DNA of 64,000 nucleotides. It comes from an uncultured Treponema sp. (lineage in GTDB: Bacteria > Spirochaetota > Spirochaetia > Treponematales > Treponemataceae). The notes under the pieces are model-generated. The model was not told the DNA's origin. It made no database searches and worked only from the letters and a program-made list of their open reading frames with translations. The position numbers and the translations under genes were made by a program. Shown here piece after piece: positions 23,511 to 31,747 of this stretch (within the stretch, counting starts at the first letter, position 1; every line of letters begins with the position of its first letter). The DNA lies in assembly GCA_937891125.1 (NCBI GenBank), contig CALAEZ010000009.1, forward strand, positions 1 to 64,000, given 5' to 3'.

Positions 23511-24955
23511 TGGCAATGACAGCAGCTTTTCCCAACATATTGACAAAGTTGCGCAGCCTGATCAGCAGGACGAGCGCCCTTGAAAACACCACGGTGCCTG
23601 ACGTGCGCAGCATTGCCGTTGCTGCCAGCAGCGGCCTTGCCGGCAAAGCGCCGACAAGCCACGCTGCAAGCGTTACGACGTATGGCGCTGGCACAAGCGC
23701 GCTGTACGGACACGTCAAGCTGTCTGATGCCGTGAACGTGTCGATGAATGCCGCGTCCGGAGTAGCCGCGACGCCTGCAGCAATATCTTCCGTGTATGCG
23801 CTTGCGTCAGGCGGCTCGGCCACTGCAGTGAGCGCTATGCCCAAGAGCGGGGGGACGTTCACTGGGGCCGTGGCGTTTAACAAGGGGGCAACGTTCAGTT
23901 CTGGGACAACGTTTTCCGCTGCGGCGACGTTCAGCGGCGGCGCAGTTGTTCCTGCGGGCACAAACCTTGTCCTGGATATTTCAAGCTCCGCAACGGCGAT
24001 TGGCACGCCTGTCGCGTACCCAATCAGGCTCAAGTACAAAAACACAGGCGGCGGCGTATTCGCACATAATCCGCTGTATCTTATTCCGTCAGCAGATTCT
24101 GGCAATTATGGCGTAGGCTTCATCATTGACGCTGGAGGAGCACTGGTTCTTGGCGCTGGAGAAGCCGGGAGAACCTATGTATCCAATAGCCAGATAGACG
24201 GAGGCACCCCGGAACCTGCGTACCTGGTGTCTGACCATAACATATACTTTGTAACTAACTTGCAAAGCGGCTACACCAGCAGGAAGGAGATGACGTTCAA
24301 TACCGCTGGAAACCTGGTGCTGCCCGCGGGAGCGACTGTAAATGCAGCGAAGTTCACCGGCGTTGCGGCAAGCGCCACGAACGATACCAGCGGCCATGCC
24401 ATCCTGACGTATGTAAAGTCGCTGAACATATCCGGCGGCAACCTTGTAATGACCAACGGTTCCGGGACGGTGAGCAGCAAGACCATTGCGGCAGCCACGG
24501 CGACAAAGCTTGCCACGGCGCGCAAATTCCGCGCCCATCTGGACAGCACGAGCGCAGTGGCGTTTGACGGAACGTCAGCATGCGCCCTGGGGGTTACGGG
24601 CATCTTGCCGGTAGCCAACGGCGGCACGGGCAACGCCAAGGGGCGCGGGCCTGTTTCTTCCAAATCGACAAGGACTAGTGATGGCACATGGAATATCACT
24701 GGTCTTACAGTAGGGCTTCCTGTTTTTATTATCTTTCAGCAAACATCAAGCAAAAATGACACCGCTTGCAATGTCAGGGTTATCAGCGGCGCGTTGACAG
24801 ACACACCTTCAAATTCTTGGTTCGGGCTTGGCACTGATGACCCGATAGATGGTTGGAGACATAACTGCCTTATTTTTATTCCTACTGCGACAACGCTATC
24901 GCTCAAAATCAAATATTTGGAAGATGATGGCGGCAAGTTGCACGCTTTCCAATAG
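23510..24955 (+). CDS. Tail-fibre protein, LPNIL family, 481 aa
   Basis: Starts within the holin stop (TAATG). The N-terminal 100 residues (FPNILTKLRSLISRTSALEN, LAGKAPTSHAASVTTYGAGT, YGHVKLSDAVN) are paralogous to the 25486 fibre and, at the very start, to 26557. The body repeats FSSGTTFSAAATFSGGAV and contains the fibre motif LPVANGGTGNAKG, then a unique C-terminal domain of about 100 residues (SKSTRTSDGTWNITGLTVGL) that is AT-richer and probably receptor binding. Confidence 0.82.
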   Translation: MAMTAAFPNILTKLRSLISRTSALENTTVPDVRSIAVAASSGLAGKAPTSHAASVTTYGAGTSALYGHVKLSDAVNVSMNAASGVAATPAAISSVYALASGGSATAVSAMPKSGGTFTGAVAFNKGATFSSGTTFSAAATFSGGAVVPAGTNLVLDISSSATAIGTPVAYPIRLKYKNTGGGVFAHNPLYLIPSADSGNYGVGFIIDAGGALVLGAGEAGRTYVSNSQIDGGTPEPAYLVSDHNIYFVTNLQSGYTSRKEMTFNTAGNLVLPAGATVNAAKFTGVAASATNDTSGHAILTYVKSLNISGGNLVMTNGSGTVSSKTIAAATATKLATARKFRAHLDSTSAVAFDGTSACALGVTGILPVANGGTGNAKGRGPVSSKSTRTSDGTWNITGLTVGLPVFIIFQQTSSKNDTACNVRVISGALTDTPSNSWFGLGTDDPIDGWRHNCLIFIPTATTLSLKIKYLEDDGGKLHAFQ

Positions 24956-24963
24956 GGGGCAAC

Positions 24964-25464
24964 ATGATACACGTTTTGGTTTTAAGCACGGAAGAAGGCC
25001 GTATCTGCCTCAACGTGGATAACGAGGAAGACGCTGGCAGGCTGCTCCGTGAAGGAGCAAGGGAACTCAGCAAAACCGAGATTCAATCGCTTGGAATGGA
25101 TGGCTATGAGCATCTTGTCTGTCCAGCGAACACTGTTGTGCATGGAGACGGCAGCATAGCCTTCACGCCGCCTGTCATCACGCCGGAAGAAGTCATGGAG
25201 CAGTACGCGGCAGCCATACAAAGGGCGCTGGACGCCTTCGCGCAGACGCGAGGGTACGACGGAATCGTTTCCGCGTGCTCCTACGCCACGTCGTCAAACG
25301 CAAGGTATGCCGCCGAGGCTGACTACTGCGTCAGACTGCGCGACGACACCTGGGCAAAGTGCTACGAACTTTTTGACGGCATCAGGGCTGGCGGAAAGGA
25401 ATTTCCCCGGGCCGAGGCGTTCCTTGCGCTGCTTCCCGTGTCTGATGCGCGGTGGCCCGCATAA
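24964..25464 (+). CDS. Tail-fibre assembly / accessory protein, 166 aa
   Basis: The C-terminal 85 residues (ALDAFAQTRGYDGIVSACSY, then AEADYCVRLRDDTWAKCYEL) match the common fibre-associated domain with the AxxRGYDxxxSACSYAxS...RDxxW pattern. The N-terminus is a small beta domain (MIHVLVLSTEEGRICLNVDN). It sits between two fibres with a shared N-terminus, as fibre chaperones usually do. Function as assembly protein is inferred from family and place. Confidence 0.72.
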   Translation: MIHVLVLSTEEGRICLNVDNEEDAGRLLREGARELSKTEIQSLGMDGYEHLVCPANTVVHGDGSIAFTPPVITPEEVMEQYAAAIQRALDAFAQTRGYDGIVSACSYATSSNARYAAEADYCVRLRDDTWAKCYELFDGIRAGGKEFPRAEAFLALLPVSDARWPA

Positions 25465-25485
25465 AACTTGTCCGGAGCGGCACTC

Positions 25486-26547
25486 ATGGCAGGAACAACA
25501 TCTTCGCTACCCAACATACTGACCAAGCTGGCAGGCATCATTTCGCGCGTTTCGTCTGCTGAGGAAAGGCTGTCCACGGCAAGCGCAGGCATAAGCGGCA
25601 TGTCAAGCAGCCTTGCTGGCAAGGCCCCGACGGCGCACGCTGCCAGCGCAGGCACGTACGGCCTGGCGACAAGCAGCGTGTACGGGCATGTCAGGCTGTC
25701 TGACGCCACGAATGTGTCTTCGGCAACATCAGGCACGGCGGCAACGCCAAAGGCCGTCAATGCGGCCATGGCAATGGCCAGCTCGGCAATGGAGTCAATA
25801 TCTGCGCTCAACGCGAATGTTTCCGGATGCCTGGCCACGTCAGGCGGAACGGTCAACGGATCGCTCACGGTATCGGGCGGCTCTCTGTACGCCCCTACGG
25901 CTGCGGCCAAGAGCAACGACACGCATGTTGCCACCACGGCATGGGTGCACCGCGAGATGCTGAACATCGTGTACCCGGTCGGCAGCGTGTACATGAGCGT
26001 GAATAATGTAAGCCCGGCCACTTTTCTTGGAGGGACGTGGGCGGCGATCTCCGGCAAGTTCCTCATCGGCGCGGACGGCAGCACCTACAAGGCAAAGGGC
26101 GCTGGCGGAGCGTCCTCGCACGTTATCACGGCGAATGAGCTGCCAAAGCACACGCACGCCGTAACGGTCAAGGCAAACGGCAAGCATTCGCACACGCGCG
26201 GCACGCTGCGCATACAGGGCACGATAACAAGCCTTGACGAAAATGAGCCGCTCACGCTTGCGGACAGCTTTACGGCTACGGGAGCGCTGTCCATTTCCAA
26301 CAAGAACGAGCCGGATAATGTCAACACCGACCGCGGGTACATGCTGGATTCCGCGCTGAAGAAGGGCGGGCACCGCAACACGATCACGCTGGACACAAAC
26401 CTGCACAATGCGTCTGGATGGTCAGGCGCAACGTCTACGGAAGCAAACCACAGTCACGACACGACCGTAGCCGCTGCCGGGGGATCGGTGGCCATGTCTA
26501 TCATGCCGCCGTACTACGCGGTGTACATGTGGGTGCGCACAGCCTAG
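25486..26547 (+). CDS. Tail-fibre / short-fibre protein with collar-type tip, 353 aa
   Basis: ATG at 25486 chosen for GGAG 8 nt upstream. N-terminal 110 residues are paralogous to 23510 (LPNILTKLAGIISRVSSAEE). From about residue 160 the sequence is a gp10/gp12-like tip: YPVGSVYMSVNNVSPATFLG, GTWAAISGKFLIGADG, ELPKHTHAVTV, GKHSHTRG and the end MPPYYAVYMWVRTA. The HxH pairs are those that bind metal in trimeric short tail fibres. Likely a receptor-binding or baseplate-proximal fibre. Confidence 0.85.
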   Translation: MAGTTSSLPNILTKLAGIISRVSSAEERLSTASAGISGMSSSLAGKAPTAHAASAGTYGLATSSVYGHVRLSDATNVSSATSGTAATPKAVNAAMAMASSAMESISALNANVSGCLATSGGTVNGSLTVSGGSLYAPTAAAKSNDTHVATTAWVHREMLNIVYPVGSVYMSVNNVSPATFLGGTWAAISGKFLIGADGSTYKAKGAGGASSHVITANELPKHTHAVTVKANGKHSHTRGTLRIQGTITSLDENEPLTLADSFTATGALSISNKNEPDNVNTDRGYMLDSALKKGGHRNTITLDTNLHNASGWSGATSTEANHSHDTTVAAAGGSVAMSIMPPYYAVYMWVRTA

Positions 26548-26556
26548 GAGGCATGC

Positions 26557-26982
26557 ATGGCATTTCCTAACATCATAGAAAAGATGCTTGCCCTGGACAG
26601 GGGCATATCGGCGTCCATGGCCAACAGCATCGAGGCCAAGCAGATTGCCGCGCACACGCGGGCGGAGTTTGACCAGCTTATTTCAGGGATAGAAAGCATC
26701 GGAAGCATTGACGCGTTAACAACGCTCACGGCAAGAATAGAGGAGCTTGAGGACACGGTTGAATTCCTGCTCAATTACTATGTGCGCGGCGACATACTTG
26801 CTGAAATTCCTGACGATGGCGATGGTGGCGGTGACGACGGAGATGGGGAAGGCTCCGGCACTGGCGGCGGCAGCGAAGAAAACAGCGAAGAAAACAGCGA
26901 AGAAAACAACGAGGCCACCGGCGGCTCCGGCCAGGAAGAGCCGGATGACAGCCAAGCAGACGGCGGCAACAGCGAGGGTTAA
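26557..26982 (+). CDS. Short LPNIL-family protein with acidic Ser/Gly tail, 141 aa
   Basis: Begins FPNIIEKMLALDRGISASMA, matching the start of 23510 and 25486, followed by a coiled coil (LTTLTARIEELEDTVEFLLN) and then a disordered tail of about 55 residues of Gly, Asp, Ser, Glu and Asn, including a triple SEEN repeat. It lacks any fibre body, so it may be an anchor or a trimmed fibre. The tail resembles the linkers in the 10527 and 61915 products. Confidence 0.7.
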   Translation: MAFPNIIEKMLALDRGISASMANSIEAKQIAAHTRAEFDQLISGIESIGSIDALTTLTARIEELEDTVEFLLNYYVRGDILAEIPDDGDGGGDDGDGEGSGTGGGSEENSEENSEENNEATGGSGQEEPDDSQADGGNSEG

Positions 26983-26985
26983 AAC

Positions 26986-27750
26986 ATGCGCAACATCAAC
27001 GAAATCATACTGCATTGCAGTGCAAACGGCCCCAACAGCACCATCGGCGCAAAAGAAATACGCGATTACCACGTCAACGTGCGCAAGTGGAAGGACATTG
27101 GCTACCACTACGTCATCAAGCGCGACGGAACGCTCGAAAACGGGCGTCCCATCGAGCAGGTCGGGGCGCACTGCTCGTACCACAACCAGAATTCCATCGG
27201 CATATGCCTCGTAGGCGGCGTTGCCCGCGACGGCAAGACGCCAGAGGACAATTTCACCAAGGCGCAGTTTGACACGCTTGCCGGCCTTATCGCCAGCCTG
27301 CGCAAAAAGTTCCCAGGCGCGACCATACACGGGCACAACGAGTTTGCCAACAAGGCCTGCCCCGTGTTTTCCGTAAAGAAGTTCCTGTCCGACTACGGCT
27401 TTGCAAAGCAGCAGTGGGACTCTGAGCGCTGGCCGCACTTCAAGCCGAGCGAGTTCGGCTCGCTGTGGGGCGCCGGCGACATGCCCGAAGTGTGGGAAAA
27501 GACGCTTGACGCGCTCGAGGCCACGCGCAAGGCCTGGGGCCGCCCGCTCGTAATCAAGCGCGGATACGTGCCAGGCAGCGGACTTGCCGGATTCGAGGCC
27601 CAGCACCACGACCTTGCCTGCGACATCAAGATTGCCGTGCAGCAGCAGGAAGAATTTGCAAAGACTGCGCTGCTCAACGGCTTTGCCTTTGCCAGGGCCG
27701 TGCCGGACGATGGCGCGGTGCACGTCTGCGTAAAGGCGCTGCAGGCATAA
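26986..27750 (+). CDS. Endolysin: amidase_2 domain fused to M15-like domain
   Basis: Residues 1-140 are a T7-lysozyme-like N-acetylmuramoyl-L-alanine amidase: IILHCSA with H10, GYHYVIKRDG, HCSYHNQNSIGICLVGG, and the zinc pair H117 and C125 (GHNEFANKACPVF), spaced 8 as in T7. Residues about 145-254 resemble M15 peptidases: KPSEFGS..., a KRGYVPG turn, QHHDLACDI with H207/H208 and D213, and VHVCV with H246. The H-to-D spacing is one residue shorter than the usual S-x-H-x(6)-D, so this second domain may be modified or serve for binding. No signal peptide, which fits release by the holin at 23001. Confidence 0.87.
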   Translation: MRNINEIILHCSANGPNSTIGAKEIRDYHVNVRKWKDIGYHYVIKRDGTLENGRPIEQVGAHCSYHNQNSIGICLVGGVARDGKTPEDNFTKAQFDTLAGLIASLRKKFPGATIHGHNEFANKACPVFSVKKFLSDYGFAKQQWDSERWPHFKPSEFGSLWGAGDMPEVWEKTLDALEATRKAWGRPLVIKRGYVPGSGLAGFEAQHHDLACDIKIAVQQQEEFAKTALLNGFAFARAVPDDGAVHVCVKALQA

Positions 27751-27772
27751 GAGGCACGCGCCAGCATTTTAT

Positions 27773-27800
27773 AGCCCCCTGCGAGGGGGCTTTTGTTTTT
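27773..27800 (+). terminator. Rho-independent terminator
   Basis: Stem AGCCCCCT / AGGGGGCT with a 3-nt loop and T-rich tail; ends the lysis operon. Confidence 0.92.
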
Positions 27801-27801
27801 T

Positions 27802-27885
27802 GCGGCCGGCAATGTTCAGTTATAGGCTGGCAATGTTCAGTTTTGCGGCCGGCAATGTTCAGTTTTTGCGCCGCGCAACGTTCAG
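27802..27885. repeat. Four tandem iteron-like repeats
   Basis: Core AATGTTCAG (last copy AACGTTCAG) begins at 27811, 27832, 27853 and 27877, so the units are 21, 21 and 24 nt apart, close to two helical turns. Copies 1 and 3 carry GCGGCCGGC before the core. They lie between the lysis terminator and a late-type motif. Confidence 0.85.
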
Positions 27886-27910
27886 GCATAAACACTAAAC
27901 TGTTGTTCGT

Positions 27911-27920
27911 GCAATATTTT
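27911..27920 (+). promoter_or_regulatory. Late-promoter-like motif GCAATATTTT
   Basis: 32 nt before the ATG at 27953 and 25 nt after the last iteron. Confidence 0.55.
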
Positions 27921-27952
27921 ATGAAGAAATTACGCAACAACAAGGGTGCACC

Positions 27953-28159
27953 ATGGCAGATACAACGTACATAGCATGGGCGGCAAACGCGAGCGCCGCT
28001 GATAAGAAGACGCCTGGCAACGCAAAGATCAAGCAGGGCTGGGTGCTGGAAAAGCCAAGCCACGCCACGATGAACTGGTGGCAGAACCGCACGGACACGC
28101 GCCTTGCCGAGCTGGAGGCGAAAGTGGCCGCCCTGCAGGGATCCGCAAGTGGTAACTAG
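27953..28159 (+). CDS. Small fibre- or adaptor-like protein, 68 aa
   Basis: MADTTYIAWAANASAADKKT, then GWVLEKPSHATMNWWQNRTD and a C-terminal coiled coil (LAELEAKVAAL). The pattern GW..E.P....NWW.NR.D..L.ELE is common at the N-terminus of phage fibre genes, here without a body. It overlaps the start of the next gene. Confidence 0.7.
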   Translation: MADTTYIAWAANASAADKKTPGNAKIKQGWVLEKPSHATMNWWQNRTDTRLAELEAKVAALQGSASGN

Positions 28160-29048
28160 CATAGGCGCAAGCATTGTAAAGCTGGCCGCGGCCTCATCAT
28201 ACGCTGCCAAGCCGGTGCAGCCTGCAGCAGTATCGACGCAAAAGCCCGTGATGCCAACGACGCAGGCGCAGGACGTGGCAAACAACCTGCGCGGCGTGCA
28301 CGAGCTGGGCTATGACTCGCGCGAGGGCTTTGGCAGGCCGGACCTTAATGCAACCAAAATGAATATCAACGGTGGAAAGACGGCGATGATTACGAAGACT
28401 GGGCAGGAATTGCTGGTTAAAGAAGCAGTGAATTTGGCAGGTGTAAAGAACTTTGGAGCTACAATAGCCGGAAAAATAAAAAACCTGTTTGGCAAAAAAG
28501 CTCCTAAGCAGCAAGGCACTATACAAGGCAATATGCGGCAAGTTAGGAGTTCTGGCCCCTATGGGTTTACTACGACTGTTGAGGAGGCGCCACGTCAGTA
28601 CTTGCCTGCAGTCGTGCAAAATAACGGTGTTGCCGGTGTTAGGGCTACGTCTAATGCTGGATCGGCGTCTAATGCTAGGGCTGCGTCTAATGCTGGATCG
28701 GCAGAGGAATCTGTAAACCCTACGGCATTGGAAAAAGCCCGTGGCTACATAAGCAAGCCTTTTGAGTTTGTTGGAAATGGCATGGGAGGCCTTGGGTACC
28801 TTGGTAGATCAGGTGCCATAGGGTTCCGGGAGAATGGCTGGAATGGCCTGACATCTGAGATAGGCACCGCTTGGAGAAACCTTGGTTTGGCAGGTCAACA
28901 GACTGCAACAGCTACTGTTGGCGGTGCTGGATTGCTCGGCGCAGGGTACCTCGCACTTGGGGGGAACAGCAAGCCTGCATATACCAATTATGGATACCCG
29001 CAGCAGTTCAGCGGTTATCCTAGGCAGTTTAACGGAAGTTGGCAGTAA
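28149..29048 (+). CDS. MITK-family virion protein, 299 or 220 aa
   Basis: Two starts are possible: GTG at 28149 overlapping the previous stop, or ATG at 28386, which gives the family start MITKTGQELLVKEAVNLAG with GGTGGA upstream. The shorter form agrees with the relatives at 3899-5124. Downstream are a basic helix (KIKNLFGKKAPKQQG), a short tandem repeat of SNAGSASNARAASNAGS (28650-28710), a glycine-rich hydrophobic part (GGAGLLGAGYLALGG) and a Tyr/Gln-rich tail. Probably an internal or membrane-interacting virion protein. Confidence 0.65.
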   Translation: MVTSIGASIVKLAAASSYAAKPVQPAAVSTQKPVMPTTQAQDVANNLRGVHELGYDSREGFGRPDLNATKMNINGGKTAMITKTGQELLVKEAVNLAGVKNFGATIAGKIKNLFGKKAPKQQGTIQGNMRQVRSSGPYGFTTTVEEAPRQYLPAVVQNNGVAGVRATSNAGSASNARAASNAGSAEESVNPTALEKARGYISKPFEFVGNGMGGLGYLGRSGAIGFRENGWNGLTSEIGTAWRNLGLAGQQTATATVGGAGLLGAGYLALGGNSKPAYTNYGYPQQFSGYPRQFNGSWQ

Positions 29049-29728
29049 TGCACGCAAAAATTGGTGCTGCGGCTGTTGATGAGACTAAGCCGCTTATGCC
29101 GCAGGGTGTGAAAAATACGTTCAGCGGCGCAGGAAAAGTGCTCGGTGGAGCACTCACATACGGCTTTCCTGTGTATCAATATGTCAGCGGTGAAGAGTCC
29201 ATAGGTGGCGCGCTTGGCAGCATGGCAGGCGGGTCTGCAGGATCATTTGCCGGGAATACCATAGGTAAGGCGCTAGGTCATCCTCTCAGCGTTATGGGAA
29301 GGACTCTGCGAAGAACTGGGCGTGGTGCTGTGGCTGGCACCTTGCTGGATTTGGCTGGTAAGGGCATAGGCTTGGCTGGAGGAATTGCTGGAGGTATTCT
29401 TGGATTTGGTGCCGGGAGCAATATTGGGAATAGGGTTATTCCTATTCATAAGCGCAACTCTGAGGCAGCGATGCCGTCGCCTATGCTTCCATCTCCAATG
29501 ATTCCGCATGTTAAGCAGGCGTCATCAGCGGCCGGGCTTTCACAAAAAGCGTCAAAGATATTGTTCCATGGTGGCGGCTTGGCTGGAGCCGCATTAGCAG
29601 CTTACTATGGCAACAAGAATTTTAATCAGTATAGAGAAGCGCTGCAGCGAAGGCGCCTGCTGATGCAGAAGTACCAGCAGCAATACCCTCCCATGTATCC
29701 TCAGCAATTTTACAACGAGCAACAGTAA
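29048..29728 (+). CDS. Glycine-zipper membrane protein, 226 aa
   Basis: ATG overlaps the upstream stop (TAATG). Three glycine-rich hydrophobic stretches (GGALGSMAGGSAGSFAGNTI, LAGGIAGGILGFGAGSNIG and GGGLAGAALAAYYG) separated by basic segments, and a Gln/Tyr-rich tail like that of the preceding protein. VKQASSAAG matches the K-x-A-S tripeptide pattern seen in other structural proteins. Suggests an ejected protein that inserts in the host membrane; inference. Confidence 0.7.
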   Translation: MHAKIGAAAVDETKPLMPQGVKNTFSGAGKVLGGALTYGFPVYQYVSGEESIGGALGSMAGGSAGSFAGNTIGKALGHPLSVMGRTLRRTGRGAVAGTLLDLAGKGIGLAGGIAGGILGFGAGSNIGNRVIPIHKRNSEAAMPSPMLPSPMIPHVKQASSAAGLSQKASKILFHGGGLAGAALAAYYGNKNFNQYREALQRRRLLMQKYQQQYPPMYPQQFYNEQQ

Positions 29729-29750
29729 ACGGTAATACACGGAAACGACG

Positions 29751-31733
29751 ATGCCAATATCTCCTTCACCACTTGTGCAGGGCTACATGCAGCAGGATCA
29801 GCAGCCTCAGGGCGCTCCGGTCACGGCTGACCAGATGTTTGAAAAGAATTTCAGCGATGCGGCCTTTGCCCAGCTGCGCTCAAAGTTTCCGCAGCTCATG
29901 CAGTACGTGGTAACGCTCAAGGTTTTTGACGCAGATGTGCAGGAAGGCAAGGCCTTCGGCGCCTTCATTCTGCAGGATGGTAAGGGTATCCTTTACGCGC
30001 CTGTTGTCATGGCGGATGGGTCCGTAACGTCCTGCGAGATGCTGTACAACAAAAACGGCGACAGCTTCGTGCCCATGTCTGCGGAAACCGTGCGCAAGGT
30101 GATGAGCGACAACATGCTCATGAGCGGCGAAATGATGAACGGCAACGTGCACGTTGACGATACCAAGGACATCTTCCGCAACATGATACGTCCTCCGGCC
30201 TCGTCAAACGTCGTCATGGCCGGCGAGCATGGCGTGGAAGCCCTGCCCAATGCTGCCAAGGAGGCTGTGTCTGCATGGCTGAACGGCAATCCGGAAGCGC
30301 TGGCGAAGATAGCTGCATCGTACGATGTTGCCGAGCTGGCCGTAAAGCTCGCTCCGCGCCAGGAAAAGGCGGCAGCGCAGGAGGATTCGTTCATAACGAA
30401 AAAGGAGGCGGCTGATCTGGCTTCCCTGGATGCCGGAGACAAGCAGGCACTGTTGCGCGACGGCTTTCTTGTAAAAAAGGCGGAAAGCAACGGAAGCGCT
30501 GTTGCAAGCGCGCACGATATCGACGTCATGGCCGAAAAAGAGTTCAGCCTGGAAGAATACGTTCCACAGGCAAAACTGTCGGCGGACAAGACCGTGCGCA
30601 AGGGCAGTGCTGTGGTTGCGGACGGCAGGAATTTCCGCCTTATTCCGTGCGTGATGATCGGCAACGATGTCCTTTTTGCAGGCGGGGCGCACCTCAGGGC
30701 TGGGTATGGATCCAACACGCGCCTGCTGGTGCAGGGCATCACTGACGAGGTTACGGAAAAGGACCTGCGTGCCGTAGGCGCAAAGGCAATACGCCAGGCG
30801 GCAAGGGAAGGCGTCGACAGGTGGTCTGACTTTTTTGTGGTTACGCCTACCAAGAACGGCAAGTGGAAGGCTGTGCCGACAGTGGCTACGGGCAGCGACT
30901 TCAGCGTTGTCGGAGAGGACGCATACCTTTGCGGCGTGCACGCGTCGCCTGCCATAAGCTATGGCTTCGTGCGTGACAACGAGGCAAGCTCCGACAGGTA
31001 TCTTGTTCCCGCCGCGTCGCTTGTCATCGTTCGCAGCGACAGCAGCTTCGACGGCAGTTCCGTGCCAAAGGGTCTTGTGCGGACGTTTGACGAATTCCGG
31101 CACATTGTGCTCATGCATGGCAGGCAGCTCACGACGCGCACTGACGGGCCGTCCGTGAACATCGTCGACCATGGCGACGGCAGCTCAAGCAATTTCACCA
31201 GCAAGACTGCTGCAGCGCGCTGGCTTTTTGACAAGTTTGCCATGGATCAGGAGCAGATAAATACCGTGCTTGGCAACCACGCTACGGTTATCTTTGAAAA
31301 GTCCGCGTTCATGGTTCCTCCGCAGGTGGATCCCAACACGGGCATGGAAGCGCCCATGGACGCTCCTGTGCCTGGAATGGCGCCGCAGGCTCCAATGCAG
31401 CCGAACGGCATGCCCATGCAGCCGCAGTTTGATCCTGCCATGGTTCAGGCAGGCATTGATGTTGGCGGGCAGGACATGGTGGACGCAGGCATCCTCGCGT
31501 CTTTTGCACAGGATCCTGACATCAAGGCGCTGCTTGTCGACTACATGCCGTACTTCCTGCAAATGCTGGACAAGCTTGGCCGCGTGATACTGCTTTTGTG
31601 CCTTGAAAAGAAAGGCATGGAAGAGCAGTACGGCGTTGAAAAGTACTCCGACCTGCTTGCGAGCTGCCGCAAGATGTTCAAGATGCTTGGGGCGATTGTT
31701 CATCACCTCAAGCGCTACGTGAACATGGCGTAG
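29751..31733 (+). CDS. Large putative virion protein, 660 aa
   Basis: No family recognised. Layout: an N-terminal domain with a beta-rich part (FGAFILQDGKGILYAPVVMA), a helical linker containing several Lys-x-Ala sites (QEKAAAQ, ITKKEAADLAS, LVKKAESNG), a second large mixed domain (KGSAVVADGRNFRLIPCVMI), a Pro/Met/Gln-rich hinge (31330-31440) and a C-terminal helical end. The bulk and the position before other presumed head or ejection proteins suggest a structural role. Confidence 0.7.
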   Translation: MPISPSPLVQGYMQQDQQPQGAPVTADQMFEKNFSDAAFAQLRSKFPQLMQYVVTLKVFDADVQEGKAFGAFILQDGKGILYAPVVMADGSVTSCEMLYNKNGDSFVPMSAETVRKVMSDNMLMSGEMMNGNVHVDDTKDIFRNMIRPPASSNVVMAGEHGVEALPNAAKEAVSAWLNGNPEALAKIAASYDVAELAVKLAPRQEKAAAQEDSFITKKEAADLASLDAGDKQALLRDGFLVKKAESNGSAVASAHDIDVMAEKEFSLEEYVPQAKLSADKTVRKGSAVVADGRNFRLIPCVMIGNDVLFAGGAHLRAGYGSNTRLLVQGITDEVTEKDLRAVGAKAIRQAAREGVDRWSDFFVVTPTKNGKWKAVPTVATGSDFSVVGEDAYLCGVHASPAISYGFVRDNEASSDRYLVPAASLVIVRSDSSFDGSSVPKGLVRTFDEFRHIVLMHGRQLTTRTDGPSVNIVDHGDGSSSNFTSKTAAARWLFDKFAMDQEQINTVLGNHATVIFEKSAFMVPPQVDPNTGMEAPMDAPVPGMAPQAPMQPNGMPMQPQFDPAMVQAGIDVGGQDMVDAGILASFAQDPDIKALLVDYMPYFLQMLDKLGRVILLLCLEKKGMEEQYGVEKYSDLLASCRKMFKMLGAIVHHLKRYVNMA

Positions 31734-31747
31734 GCCTTTTGGACGGC

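Noticed and set aside
27802..27885. CRISPR array
   Set aside because: Only four imperfect units of about 21 nt with almost no spacers and no cas genes; iteron-like sites fit better.
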